Counted from the first letter of the stretch, positions 10,892 through 19,329 are shown. The stretch is 64,000 bases of DNA from Sandaracinobacteroides sp031425455 (GCA_031425455.1 JANPJJ010000152.1:1-64000); one strand, 5' to 3'. Numbers and translations are program-made. Notes: generated from the letters alone by a model not told the origin.

Positions 10892-10990
10892 GCGATACTC
10901 CTCGAAAAGTCAGTCTGGGCTTAGCGCTCAATTGCGAAACTGCAATGCGGCGCAGTTGACTCGATGGCGGCCGGCGGGAAGACTCCCCGG

Positions 10991-12046
10991 ATGGAGATGC
11001 GCCGCGACGATCTGGAGGCCGCCGTGCAGGCCGGTATCATCGACACCGGGACGCGCGACCGGTTGCTGGCCTTCGTGGCCCACCGTACCGAAGGCGCGGC
11101 CGGCCCCGACAACGAGAGTTTTCGCCTGCTGACGGGATTCAACGATATCTTCGTGACGCTGGCCTGCGTGCTGCTGTTGGTGGCGGTGGCCAGCCTGCTG
11201 CCGGGTATCGTTGCGACGGCGGGCATCGCCGCGCTCAGCTGGGCGCTGGCGGAGTATTTCACGGCTCGAAGGCGGATGGCGCTGCCCTCCATCCTGCTGC
11301 TGCTCGCGTTCGTCGGCTCGGTGTTCGCGCTCACGGTGCAGCTGTTGTCCGGTGCCGAGCACTGGAGCCTTGCGGCGCGGCAGGCCTATTCCACCGGCCA
11401 GGTCGCGGCGCTCTGGGCGCCGATCGCCGTGGCCGGCGGGGTTGCGGCAGCGGCGGCGGCGCTGCACTGGCGCCGCTTTCGCGTGCCCATCACGCTTGCG
11501 GCCGGGGCGGCGGGCCTTGCCGTCCTGCTGGCTGCCGTCGTCGGCGCGGTGGTGCCGGGCCGCACGCCGCTGCTGCTGGCGATGCTGGCGGGTGGGCTCG
11601 GCATCTTCGCGCTCGCCATGCGTTACGACATGACAGACCGGGAGCGGATCACCCGCAACACCGACATCGCCTTCTGGCTGCACCTGCTCGCCGCGCCGCT
11701 GATCGTGCACCCGATCTTCGCGCTCAGCGGCCTGGCAGAGCAAGGCGCCGGCGCTGCCGCGACCCTGCTGGTCCTTCTGGTCTATGCCGGGCTCACATTC
11801 GTGGCGCTGGCGATCGATCGTCGGGCCCTGCTGGTATCGGCGCTGGCCTATGTGCTCTACGCGCTGCAAGGCCTGTTCGAGGCAGGGCAGGTGGCTGCCG
11901 GGTTCGGGTTTACCGCGCTGATCCTCGGCAGCTTTCTCGTCATGCTCTCGGCGGCCTGGGGCCATCTTCGGCATCGCCTTCTTGGGTGGCTCCCGGCGCA
12001 TTGGGCCCGTCGGCTTCCGCTCCCGGCAACGCCGGGGGTTGCCTGA
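10991..12046 (+). CDS. DUF2157-like polytopic membrane protein
   Basis: About 351 residues. A soluble N-terminal stretch (MRRDDLEAAVQAGIIDTGTRDRL) resembles the start of DUF2157 proteins and is followed by about ten hydrophobic segments rich in Ala, Leu and Val. No catalytic motif is visible and the function is unknown. ATG at 10991 (MEMRRDDL) is preferred; an in-frame ATG at 10964 would add nine residues. It is divergent from sppA, and its last 107 bases overlap the convergent small lipoprotein gene. Confidence 0.85.
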   Translation: MEMRRDDLEAAVQAGIIDTGTRDRLLAFVAHRTEGAAGPDNESFRLLTGFNDIFVTLACVLLLVAVASLLPGIVATAGIAALSWALAEYFTARRRMALPSILLLLAFVGSVFALTVQLLSGAEHWSLAARQAYSTGQVAALWAPIAVAGGVAAAAAALHWRRFRVPITLAAGAAGLAVLLAAVVGAVVPGRTPLLLAMLAGGLGIFALAMRYDMTDRERITRNTDIAFWLHLLAAPLIVHPIFALSGLAEQGAGAAATLLVLLVYAGLTFVALAIDRRALLVSALAYVLYALQGLFEAGQVAAGFGFTALILGSFLVMLSAAWGHLRHRLLGWLPAHWARRLPLPATPGVA

Positions 12047-12209
12047 TCGCGCTCCAGACCGGTTCGCCGCGCGCGTCCCTGGGGATCTCGCCGCCCGTCA
12101 CTGCGCCTTTGTGCTTGACGGACGCCAGGTAAAGCGGAGCAGGGGCACAGGCTGCAACCAGGATCGGGGCCAGCAGCAGGATGGACCGGGCAGAAAACTC
12201 GATGTGCAA
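11940..12209 (-). CDS. small putative lipoprotein, tail-to-tail with upstream gene
   Basis: From TTG at 12209 the frame gives 89 residues: a short basic start, a hydrophobic run ILLLAPILV and a lipobox LVAAC followed by APAPLYLAS, then a Pro/Glu-rich polar tail. The clear signal-peptidase II pattern is the main argument for a real gene. It overlaps the 3' end of the DUF2157-like gene by 107 bases on the opposite strand and is divergent from the RNA methyltransferase gene (36 bases apart). Function unknown, and the tail may in part be a shadow of the opposite gene. Confidence 0.5.
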   Translation of the reverse strand: MHIEFSARSILLLAPILVAACAPAPLYLASVKHKGAVTGGEIPRDARGEPVWSAIRQPPALPGAEADGPNAPGATQEGDAEDGPRPPRA

Positions 12210-12245
12210 CTTCGTTAACCTTATTGATGCAATGTCGCCCCTGCA

Positions 12246-13526
12246 ATGCCCCCTAAACCTGTCGGACAAATGAACGAAAGCGAAAAAGCTGCGGAAACGG
12301 CCCTTTTGCCTGCCTGGCCGACCGGTTCCGGCCCCCCCGGGCTCGTCGTGCGGATGGCCGCACGCGGCGATGGGGTCACGGCCGACGGGCGATTCCTGGC
12401 GGGTGCGGTTCCCGGCGACATGGTGGCGCCGGATGGCTCGATACGGCCCGGCCCGAACCGCGCCGTACCGCCGTGTCGGCATTTCGGAACCTGCGGCGGC
12501 TGCCAGCTGCAGCATGTGTCCGACGCAACGATCGCCGAGTTTGCGCGCAGCCGCATGCTGGAGCCGCTGGCACGCGCCGGGATCGTCCCCGCAGAGCTGA
12601 TGGCGACGCACATGTCGCCCCCCGCCAGCCGACGCCGCGCCGCGCTCCGGGCCACGCGAACGAAGGGCCAGGTCCGGCTGGGCTTCAATGCCGAGGGCGC
12701 CCACAGCCTGATCGACGTTGCGCAATGCCCAGTGCTCCACCCCGACCTCTTCCGGCTGGTGGCGCCCTTGCGAAAGCTGCTGGGCCCGTATCTGGCGGAG
12801 CGATCGGCGATCGGCATCACCATGACGCTGACCGATGCAGGCGTGGACCTGCTGCTGTCCAACCTGCAGGCCAACAGCCTTCCGGTGATCCAGGGGCTCA
12901 CCGATTTCGCCGGGGCGATGGGGCTGGCACGGCTGTCGCTGGAAGGGCCGATGGGGGTGGAGACACTGGTCGCGCGCAGCGATCCCTTCGTCACCATGGG
13001 GAGCGTCGCCGTGACGCTGCCGCCGGCCGCCTTTCTCCAGGCAACGGCAGACGGCGAAACGGCCCTGGTGGCGGCAGTGTCGGCGGTGGCGGGGCAGGCG
13101 CGCAGCGTGGCGGACCTGTTCGCCGGCAGCGGCACCTTCGCACTTCCGCTATCACGGACCGCAACCGTGCTGGCGGTCGATGCGGCAGGCCCGGCGATCC
13201 GGGCATTGGGAGAGGCGGCCCGGCGCGCCGGCCGGCCGATCTCCGCCCAGCACCGCGACCTGTTTCGCAAGCCCATGAGCGCCGCCGAGCTGGACGGCTT
13301 CGACATGATCGTCATCGATCCGCCGCGCGCCGGCGCTTTGGTACAGGTCGGCGAAATTGCCCGCAGCCGGGTGCCGGTGGTGGCCGCCGTCAGCTGCAAC
13401 CCCGCCACCTTCGCGCGCGACGCCGCGATCCTGGTGGCCGGGGGCTACCGTCTCGGCCGACTCTGGCCCGTTGCGCAGTTCCGCTGGTCCACCCATGTCG
13501 AGCTTGTCGCCGAATTCCGCCGCTAA
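12246..13526 (+). CDS. class I SAM-dependent RNA methyltransferase (TrmA/RlmD family)
   Basis: Probable 23S rRNA (uracil-5-)-methyltransferase, 426 residues. The iron-sulfur ligands appear in PCRHFGTCGGCQ (Cys-x5-Cys-x2-Cys). The SAM-binding domain has DLFAGSGTFALPL, the family motif IDPPRAGA, and the catalytic cysteine in VSCNPATFARD. RlmD (m5U1939) is the most likely member, but RlmC or TrmA-like specificity cannot be excluded. The start is uncertain: ATG at 12246 or, with a weak GGAC upstream, ATG at 12270. Confidence 0.92.
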   Translation: MPPKPVGQMNESEKAAETALLPAWPTGSGPPGLVVRMAARGDGVTADGRFLAGAVPGDMVAPDGSIRPGPNRAVPPCRHFGTCGGCQLQHVSDATIAEFARSRMLEPLARAGIVPAELMATHMSPPASRRRAALRATRTKGQVRLGFNAEGAHSLIDVAQCPVLHPDLFRLVAPLRKLLGPYLAERSAIGITMTLTDAGVDLLLSNLQANSLPVIQGLTDFAGAMGLARLSLEGPMGVETLVARSDPFVTMGSVAVTLPPAAFLQATADGETALVAAVSAVAGQARSVADLFAGSGTFALPLSRTATVLAVDAAGPAIRALGEAARRAGRPISAQHRDLFRKPMSAAELDGFDMIVIDPPRAGALVQVGEIARSRVPVVAAVSCNPATFARDAAILVAGGYRLGRLWPVAQFRWSTHVELVAEFRR

Positions 13527-13610
13527 GCTGCAAGGCGGCACGAAACAGTCGTTAACAGACGGCGCGCTGCAGATCCCGTATCGGACGGCGCAACAAGTCT
13601 GGAGACCATC

Positions 13611-14195
13611 GTGAAAATTGCATCGCTTCTGGCCCTGGCCGCTCTCACTGTCGCCACCTCCGGGTCGGCTGCCACGCTGTTCACCCAGGGTACCGCCACC
13701 GGCCCGCTGGAAAGCCCCGGATCGGTCAGCTTCCTGTTCGAGGCTGGTGCCGGTGCGGGCCTTACCAGCTTCACGCTGAACGGATTCGCCTCGCTGGACG
13801 GTGTCAACCCATGGGGCGACACGTTCACCTTGTCGCTGAACGGCGTCGACATCCTGTCCGGTAGCTACAATCTGGGCGGCGGCGGCGACGACGTCACCTT
13901 CTACGCGCCGGCGGGCAGCAGCATTTCGGTTTCGACGCCTGGTCTCTGGCAGGGCGGCACCGGCCTGTTCCAGGTTCCGCTGGCCCTGGTCGCTGGCACC
14001 AATACGCTGACGCTCGGCTACAGCGGTGGCGCCCAGGGGCTCGGCGACGAGGGCTGGGGCGTCTCCGACCTCTTGGTCAGCGGCAGTTCGGGCGCCGTGC
14101 CGGAGGCCGCGACCTGGGCGCTGATGATCACCGGGTTCGGAATGGTCGGCTTTGCGATTCGTCGCCGGCAGGGCGGAGTGTTGCTGCCGGCCTGA
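13611..14195 (+). CDS. PEPxxWA-CTERM sorting-signal secreted protein
   Basis: A 194-residue exported protein starting at GTG with GGAGAC 7 bases upstream. The signal peptide is MKIASLLALAALTVATSGSAA. The mature part is Ser/Thr/Gly-rich and beta-strand-like. The C terminus is a tripartite sorting tail: PEAATWA, a hydrophobic helix (LMITGFGMVGFA) and a basic end (IRRRQ). The motif is a variant, with Ala at the third position where PEP is standard. Such tails are thought to be handled by exosortase, linked to extracellular polysaccharide. No exosortase gene is in the window. Confidence 0.9.
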   Translation: MKIASLLALAALTVATSGSAATLFTQGTATGPLESPGSVSFLFEAGAGAGLTSFTLNGFASLDGVNPWGDTFTLSLNGVDILSGSYNLGGGGDDVTFYAPAGSSISVSTPGLWQGGTGLFQVPLALVAGTNTLTLGYSGGAQGLGDEGWGVSDLLVSGSSGAVPEAATWALMITGFGMVGFAIRRRQGGVLLPA

Positions 14196-14198
14196 CCA

Positions 14199-14219
14199 CA
14201 GCCCCGATGCCCGGGGCTG
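14199..14219. terminator. hairpin after the first PEPxxWA gene
   Basis: CAGCCCCG (14199-14206), a 5-base loop, then CGGGGCTG (14212-14219): a perfect 8-bp stem 3 bases after the stop codon. No T-tract follows, so it may be a Rho-dependent or weak terminator, or serve the convergent gene on the other strand. Confidence 0.4.
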
Positions 14220-14267
14220 CCGTAGGACAGGAGCACCCCGCCGGACCCGCGACGGCAGCCCTTCGCC

Positions 14268-15344
14268 TCAGCCGAAAAGCTTCGCCCAGCCGCGCTTCGG
14301 CCGATCCTTCCAGTGGCCGCGGTGGAACGCGTCGGACGCCAGCAGCGGCATCACCGAACCGGCCTCGGCGAACACCATCTGCTCGATCCCCGTGTTCACC
14401 TTGCCCCAGCTCGCCGCTTCCTGCAGCGTCGACGACGAACAGGCCCCGTCGCGCACATCGGCGACGGTGATCTGCACCGCATATTTGTGCACCTCGACAT
14501 CATGATGGCCGAGGATCTCGGCGCAGACGACGGTATCCTGGATGAAGTTCTTCGGCACGCCGCCTCCGATCATCAGGAGGCCGGTGGTTCCCGCCTGGAT
14601 CTTGATCTCGGTCAGCTCGCGGAAGTCGGCGATGGCATCCAGCACCATATAAGGCTGGCCGGCCTTCATCCGGTCCACCTGGTGCTTCACCAGCCCGAAG
14701 CCCGCCGACGAATCGACGAACGCCGGGCAGAAGATCGGCACGTCATGCTCATAGGCGAGCTTGACGAGGCTGTTGTCCTTCTTGCCATGCTCGGCAAGAT
14801 ACTTCCCCATTTCGCGGATGAAGGCGCGGCTTGAATAAGGCCGGGCCTCCAGCTCGTTGGCGATACGGTTGATCGTGAAGTCGCAGTCCTGCAACTGCTC
14901 CTCATCGATATAGGTGTCGTAAATGCGATCGATATAGAGCGAGCGCAGCGTATCATCATGAGGGATTTCAAGCGCCTGATAGTGGTTGTGGCCAAGCCCT
15001 TCGAAGAAATCCATGTCGACGATGGTGGCGCCCGTGGCGATCACCACGTCCACCATGTTGGAGCGGATCAGCTCGGCATAAAGGTCCATGCAGCCGCCCG
15101 CAGAGGTCGAGCCGGCGATCACCAGGCACACGGTGCAATCCTTGTCGGCCAGCATCTGGTTGTAGATGCCGGTCGCGCGCGCAAGGTCGCGGCTGGTAAA
15201 GCTCATGTTCGCCATCTGGTCGATGATCGGTCGCGCATCGAAGCTCCGGATGTCGATATGCTCGACCTTCTTCGAGAGAAGCTCGGCCTTTCGTTGCGCA
15301 TCGATCTGCGCACCAGCATGGCTTTGGTCGATCTGTTCGGTCAT
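14268..15344 (-). CDS. deoxyhypusine-synthase-like enzyme, probable homospermidine synthase
   Basis: About 358 residues of the deoxyhypusine synthase family. NAD-binding-type blocks are visible (CLVIAGSTSAGG, CPAFVDSSAGFG), and the loop GGGVPKNFIQD keeps the lysine that forms the covalent imine intermediate in the eukaryotic enzyme. Bacteria lack eIF5A, and bacterial DHS-like proteins are known to transfer aminobutyl groups to putrescine to make homospermidine, so that role is inferred. ATG at 15344 is preferred because GGAG lies 6 bases upstream; an in-frame ATG at 15356 adds four residues. It is downstream of ornithine decarboxylase on the same strand, which fits a polyamine pathway. Confidence 0.9.
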   Translation of the reverse strand: MTEQIDQSHAGAQIDAQRKAELLSKKVEHIDIRSFDARPIIDQMANMSFTSRDLARATGIYNQMLADKDCTVCLVIAGSTSAGGCMDLYAELIRSNMVDVVIATGATIVDMDFFEGLGHNHYQALEIPHDDTLRSLYIDRIYDTYIDEEQLQDCDFTINRIANELEARPYSSRAFIREMGKYLAEHGKKDNSLVKLAYEHDVPIFCPAFVDSSAGFGLVKHQVDRMKAGQPYMVLDAIADFRELTEIKIQAGTTGLLMIGGGVPKNFIQDTVVCAEILGHHDVEVHKYAVQITVADVRDGACSSSTLQEAASWGKVNTGIEQMVFAEAGSVMPLLASDAFHRGHWKDRPKRGWAKLFG

Positions 15345-15415
15345 GTCGGTCTCCATAGCTTCGCGCGCATCCGCGCACCGTCTGGCATTGAAATACTACA
15401 TTCCCACGACCCGTC

Positions 15416-15487
15416 ATCCCAGCGAAGGCTGGGATCTCCCGCCTCGCCGAATAAACGATGTTGGGGAATGCCAGCCTGCGCTGGCAT
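15416..15487. repeat. pair of REP-like palindromes in opposite orientation
   Basis: Two palindromes lie 32 bases apart in the spacer between the decarboxylase and the DHS-like gene. The first is ATCCCAGC-gaag-GCTGGGAT (15416-15435), identical to the copy at 5596-5615. The second is ATGCCAGC-ctgc-GCTGGCAT (15468-15487). The outer flanks (CGTCAT... and ...ATGACG) are inverted relative to one another, so the whole behaves like a BIME-type pair. A lone half-site, GTCATCCCAG, occurs at 16901-16910. Confidence 0.75.
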
Positions 15488-15521
15488 GACGAACATTGGG
15501 TGAGGCCTGGCCCCGAAAGGG

Positions 15522-16745
15522 TCAGGGCCGCGCGAAACGCACCACCGGCAGCGCCAGCACATTGTCCGGCACGGCCGATTCGCCTCCCGCCGGGATCAGC
15601 GACAGCATCGGCGGGTCGGACACGATCACCGTCTCGCCGGTGCCGAAGCCGTTGAACCCGGTTCGCATCGCCTGGCCATAGGCACCCAGCTGGCCGATCT
15701 CGATATAGTCGCCCGCCTTCACGTCGCCCGGCAGCGCGAACGGACCCTTCATATGGTCCATGTCGTCGCAAGTGGGGCCATAAAAGGCGAAGTCCACCGG
15801 CTCGGCCGACGAGGCATCCTCCCGGATCAGCCGGGTCGGATAGCGCCACTCCACATGCGCCGCATCGAACAGCGACCCATAGGCGCCGTCATTGATGTAA
15901 AGCTCCTCGCCGCGCCGCCGCTCGACCCGCACCAGCACGCTGGCATAGTCGGCCGAAAGCGCCCGCCCGGGCTCGCACCACAGTTCGGCAGAGTAGGAGA
16001 TCGGCAGCGCCTCATAGGCGCGCTCGATCACCGCAAAATAGGTCTCCAGGCTCGGCGGCTCCATGCCGGGGTAGCGCGACGGGAAGCCGCCGCCGACGTC
16101 GATCACGTCGACGGTCACGCCGGCCTCCACGATCGCGGCGCGAACGAACGCGAACGCATCGGCATAAGCCGCCGGGCTCATCGCCTGCGATCCCACATGG
16201 AAGCAGATGCCGAGCGCATCGGCCGCCTGGCGGGCCGCCAGCAGCAGGGCAGGGGCGTCGGCCACGCCGATCCCGAACTTGGCCGCGAGGCTGAGCTTGC
16301 TGTGCGCCGAAGACACTTTCAGCCGCACGCACAAAGTGAGGTCGTCAGCCGGCACGCCGTCGGTCGAACAGCCGCGAACGATCTTCGCCAGCTCCTCATG
16401 GCTGTCGAGCGAGAAGATACGAACGCCCAGGCCGTGATATGCCTCGACGATCGCCTCCTCGGCCTTCACCGGATGCATGAACGCCAGCACCGCGTCGGCA
16501 AACAGCCCGCGGATCAGCCGCGCCTCGGCGATCGACGCGACATCGAAATGCCGGATGCCGCCCTGCCACAGCAGCTCGATGAGATGCGGGCTCGGGTTGG
16601 CCTTCACCGCATAGAAGCTCTTGCCCGGAAATGCCGAGACGAAGAAGCGGGCCGCGTCGAGCGCAGCTTCCGGGCGGACAAGGGTAACGGGCGCTGCCGG
16701 TTGCAGCGCGCGCGCTACCCGAAGCGCGTTATGATGCTGGTGCAA
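15522..16745 (-). CDS. ornithine decarboxylase (type III PLP-dependent)
   Basis: Alanine-racemase-fold decarboxylase, about 407 residues, that makes putrescine from ornithine. The PLP lysine is in SFYAVKANPSP, the phosphate-binding glycines in DVGGGFPSRYPG, and the catalytic cysteine in GPTCDDMDHM, which matches ornithine or lysine/ornithine decarboxylases rather than diaminopimelate decarboxylase. The start is TTG at 16745: GGAGG lies 9 bases upstream and the mature-like MHQHHNALRVARAL follows. The frame is open further upstream but that DNA is the leader RNA. It precedes the DHS-like gene. Confidence 0.92.
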   Translation of the reverse strand: MHQHHNALRVARALQPAAPVTLVRPEAALDAARFFVSAFPGKSFYAVKANPSPHLIELLWQGGIRHFDVASIAEARLIRGLFADAVLAFMHPVKAEEAIVEAYHGLGVRIFSLDSHEELAKIVRGCSTDGVPADDLTLCVRLKVSSAHSKLSLAAKFGIGVADAPALLLAARQAADALGICFHVGSQAMSPAAYADAFAFVRAAIVEAGVTVDVIDVGGGFPSRYPGMEPPSLETYFAVIERAYEALPISYSAELWCEPGRALSADYASVLVRVERRRGEELYINDGAYGSLFDAAHVEWRYPTRLIREDASSAEPVDFAFYGPTCDDMDHMKGPFALPGDVKAGDYIEIGQLGAYGQAMRTGFNGFGTGETVIVSDPPMLSLIPAGGESAVPDNVLALPVVRFARP

Positions 16746-16880
16746 TTCAAGGGACCTCCGGGGAGTTGTTTCAACAAACGACAGCCTTGCGGTGGAAGTC
16801 CCATGGGGCAGCGGAGCGCGCATATGGGGATCCCGACCCCCCATGTAAAGCAGAAAATTGTTACAAAGCGCCCGAAGTTT
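16746..16880 (-). promoter_or_regulatory. speF leader: speF-type leader RNA sequestering the decarboxylase ribosome-binding site
   Basis: The roughly 135 bases in front of the TTG start are richer in A/T than their surroundings and highly structured. On the minus strand GGGACTTCC (16802-16794) pairs with GGAGGTCCC (16759-16751) in a 9-bp stem with one G-U pair, burying the Shine-Dalgarno GGAGG (16759-16755). A small TTGTT/AACAA hairpin and an ATGGGG/CCCCAT hairpin lie upstream. speF is an established conserved RNA element upstream of ornithine decarboxylase genes in alphaproteobacteria; assignment here is by position and structure. The outer boundary is approximate. Confidence 0.7.
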
Positions 16881-16937
16881 AACCTTGAACAAAAGACGCC
16901 GTCATCCCAGCCGCCCGCAAATCCAACCCTCATGGCG

Positions 16938-17228
16938 TCAGCGTCTCCGCACCTCCGCCAGCTTCCCTGCCACGAAATCCGCCAGCGCGCCCACTGTTAC
17001 GAAAATCTCACCGCTGATTTCGCCGTCGTCGATCAGGATGCCGAACCGGTCTTCCAGCGCCGTCAGCACGGTCGCCACTGCCATGCTGTCCAGCTCGGGC
17101 AGGTTACCGAACAGCGGCGTCTCGCGCACCAGAGACGCCGTCACGCCCGGCGCCAGCACCAGGGCTTCGCCGAGCAGGGCGGCAACGTCGGCGATAAGGG
17201 GAGAAGGCGCGATCGAAAGGCTGGCCAT
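16938..17228 (-). CDS. acyl carrier protein, probably polysaccharide/exosortase-locus type
   Basis: A 96-residue carrier protein. The phosphopantetheine serine is in LPELDSMAV, followed by VLTALEDRFGILIDDGEISGE and a C-terminal helix. The LPELDSMAV form differs from the fatty-acid synthesis ACP (GADSLDTVEL) and, from memory of the family, resembles the ACPs found with exosortase/polysaccharide loci in sphingomonads. The ATG at 17228 gives MASLSIAPSPLIADV; no strong Shine-Dalgarno is visible. No acyl-CoA ligase or exosortase is next to it here. It lies upstream of ornithine decarboxylase on the same strand, 192 bases away. Confidence 0.85.
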   Translation of the reverse strand: MASLSIAPSPLIADVAALLGEALVLAPGVTASLVRETPLFGNLPELDSMAVATVLTALEDRFGILIDDGEISGEIFVTVGALADFVAGKLAEVRRR

Positions 17229-17398
17229 GCGGCAAGGGTCCCAAAGGCGCCCGCGAGGCAAGCGGCGGGCCGAAGGCGCGAGCGCATAGCCCCGGCGGAC
17301 GATCATTGCAACGTGCGCCATCGGGGCGGACGTTCGGAGCGGCCACCATTGCGCTACCATTGCATCCACGGGGTGGGACCCATAGAAGCGCGGGCCTC

Positions 17399-18193
17399 AT
17401 GTCCACGCCTTTCCTCAAGATGCACGGCCTCGGCAATGATTTCGCCATCTTCGATGCGCGCGAGGTGGCGCTCGCCATGCCGGTGGAGCGTGCCCGGCGA
17501 CTGGCCGACCGGCGGCGCGGGATCGGCTGCGACCAGCTCATCGTGATGGAACCCTCCACGCGCGCCGACGTGTTCATGCGCATCTTCAACCCGGATGGAA
17601 GCGAGGCCGAATCCTGCGGCAATGCCACCCGCTGCGTCGCCCAGCTGCTGGGCGGCAGTGCCACCATCGAAACGCGGGGCGGCCTGCTGACGGCGGCATC
17701 GGCCGGCGCGGGCGTGACGATCGACATGGGCGCGCCACAATTCGGCTGGGCCGAGGTCCCGCTGGCCTATGCGATGGATACCGCCGACATGCCGGTCGGC
17801 TGGGGCGATCTGGAACGGCCGGTGGGGGTGTCGATGGGCAACCCCCATGTTGTGTTCTTCGTGACCGACTGTGACGCCGTCGCGCTGGCACAGCTCGGCC
17901 CGGAAATCGAGCTGGACCCGCTGTTCCCTGAGCGTGTCAACGTGAATGTCGCCAGCATCGAGAGCCGGGGGCGCCTCAGGCTCCGCGTGTGGGAGCGTGC
18001 CGCCGGGCTGACGCTCGCCTGCGGCTCGGGCGCTTGTGCTACCTTCGCGGCCGCCCGCCGGCGCGGCCTGGTCGATCCCGTCGCCACGGTCGCGTTGCCC
18101 GGCGGCGATCTAAAGATCGCTGAAACAGCGACCGGCACGCTGGAGATGACCGGCCCGGTTGCCACGGCTTTTCGCGGCGAGACCGACCTTTGA
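17399..18193 (+). CDS. dapF: diaminopimelate epimerase
   Basis: PLP-independent epimerase that converts LL- to meso-diaminopimelate for lysine and peptidoglycan, 264 residues, with the twofold fold of the family. The two catalytic cysteines are in SEAESCGNATRC (first half) and LACGSGACA (second half). The ATG at 17399 gives MSTPFLKMHGLGNDFAIFD, the canonical N terminus; longer upstream frames are not used. It heads a four-gene operon whose members overlap by four bases. Confidence 0.97.
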   Translation: MSTPFLKMHGLGNDFAIFDAREVALAMPVERARRLADRRRGIGCDQLIVMEPSTRADVFMRIFNPDGSEAESCGNATRCVAQLLGGSATIETRGGLLTAASAGAGVTIDMGAPQFGWAEVPLAYAMDTADMPVGWGDLERPVGVSMGNPHVVFFVTDCDAVALAQLGPEIELDPLFPERVNVNVASIESRGRLRLRVWERAAGLTLACGSGACATFAAARRRGLVDPVATVALPGGDLKIAETATGTLEMTGPVATAFRGETDL

Positions 18194-19329
18194 AGGTTCT
18201 AACCCATGGCTGCCGCTCGAACCTCGCCGAGCGCGATGCGCTGGCCGCGCTGGCGCCCGCCGGCACCACGGTCCTGAACAGCTGCGCCGTGACGGCGGGG
18301 GCGGTCCGCGATGCCCGCGCGGCGGCAAAGGCGGCGGCCCGCTTGGGCCCGGTCGTGGTAACGGGCTGCGCCGCCACGATCTCGCCCGAGCGTTTTGCCG
18401 ACCTCGGCGTGCAACTGCTGCCCAACGCCTCCAAGCTGGACCCGGCCTGGTGGGGGCAGGCCTCCGCCCCGCCGCCGGTCACCCGCCAGAGCCGGGGCTT
18501 CGTCACCGTTCAAGACGGCTGCGACCATGATTGCACCTTCTGCGTCACCCGGCTGGCGCGGGGTCCTGCACGGTCGGTACCGGTGGCTGACGTCGTGTCG
18601 CGGGTTCGCGCCCTGGCCGATGCCGGGGTGAACGAAGTGGTGCTCACCGGAATCGATACCACCAGCTATGGGGCGGACCTTCCCGGCCGCCCGGCGCTGG
18701 GCCAGCTGGTCCAGGCCATCCTGCGCGATGTGCCGGGCCTGCCGCGGCTGCGCCTGTCTTCAATGGACGCGGCCGAAGCCGATCCGGCGCTGGTGGAAGC
18801 ATTCTCCGACCTCCGGCTGATGCCGCATGCCCATCTCAGCCTGCAGTCCGGCGACGATCTGATCCTGAAACGGATGAAGCGGCGCCACAGCCGGGCCGAT
18901 GCGGTCCGGCTGGTGGCCCGGCTGAAGGCGGCGCGCGCCGATATCGCCATAGGCGCCGACCTGATCGCCGGTTTCCCGACCGAAGGCGAACCCGCGCATC
19001 GAAACTCGCTGGCGCTGCTGGCGGATTGCGACATCGCCCACGTCCATGTCTTTCCCTATTCGCCGCGCCCGGGCACCGCGGCGGCGCGGATGCCGCAGGT
19101 TCATGCCGAAGCCGGCAGGATGCGCGCGGCAGAGCTGCGCAGCCTGGGCGCAGACAGAACGAAGAGGATCATGCAGAGCATGTTGTCGATGAATGTCGAT
19201 ACGGTAAGCGAAGGCGATCAGGGCATCACGCCGCACGGCTTCAAGCTGCGCTACCGCGATCCGCATCCTCGCGGCGCGCGCGTTGCCGCCGATCTGCGCG
19301 CCGTCGTCGAGGGGCGGTTTGCCGAATGA
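18190..19329 (+). CDS. mtaB: tRNA t6A37 methylthiotransferase MtaB
   Basis: Radical-SAM methylthiotransferase (379 residues) that converts t6A37 to ms2t6A37 in tRNA. The N-terminal UPF0004 domain has the cluster cysteines in LTHGCRSN, LNSCAVT and VTGCAA. The radical-SAM motif is DGCDHDCTFCVTRLARG (Cys-x3-Cys-x2-Cys), and the C-terminal TRAM-like segment is short. The start is TTG at 18190, overlapping the dapF stop as TTGA, and gives the expected MKVLTHGCR N terminus. Confidence 0.93.
   Translation: MKVLTHGCRSNLAERDALAALAPAGTTVLNSCAVTAGAVRDARAAAKAAARLGPVVVTGCAATISPERFADLGVQLLPNASKLDPAWWGQASAPPPVTRQSRGFVTVQDGCDHDCTFCVTRLARGPARSVPVADVVSRVRALADAGVNEVVLTGIDTTSYGADLPGRPALGQLVQAILRDVPGLPRLRLSSMDAAEADPALVEAFSDLRLMPHAHLSLQSGDDLILKRMKRRHSRADAVRLVARLKAARADIAIGADLIAGFPTEGEPAHRNSLALLADCDIAHVHVFPYSPRPGTAAARMPQVHAEAGRMRAAELRSLGADRTKRIMQSMLSMNVDTVSEGDQGITPHGFKLRYRDPHPRGARVAADLRAVVEGRFAE

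Noticed and set aside
13527..13610. Sigma-54 promoter upstream of the first PEPxxWA gene
   Set aside because: GGCACG is present, but no GC at the required 10-base spacing follows.
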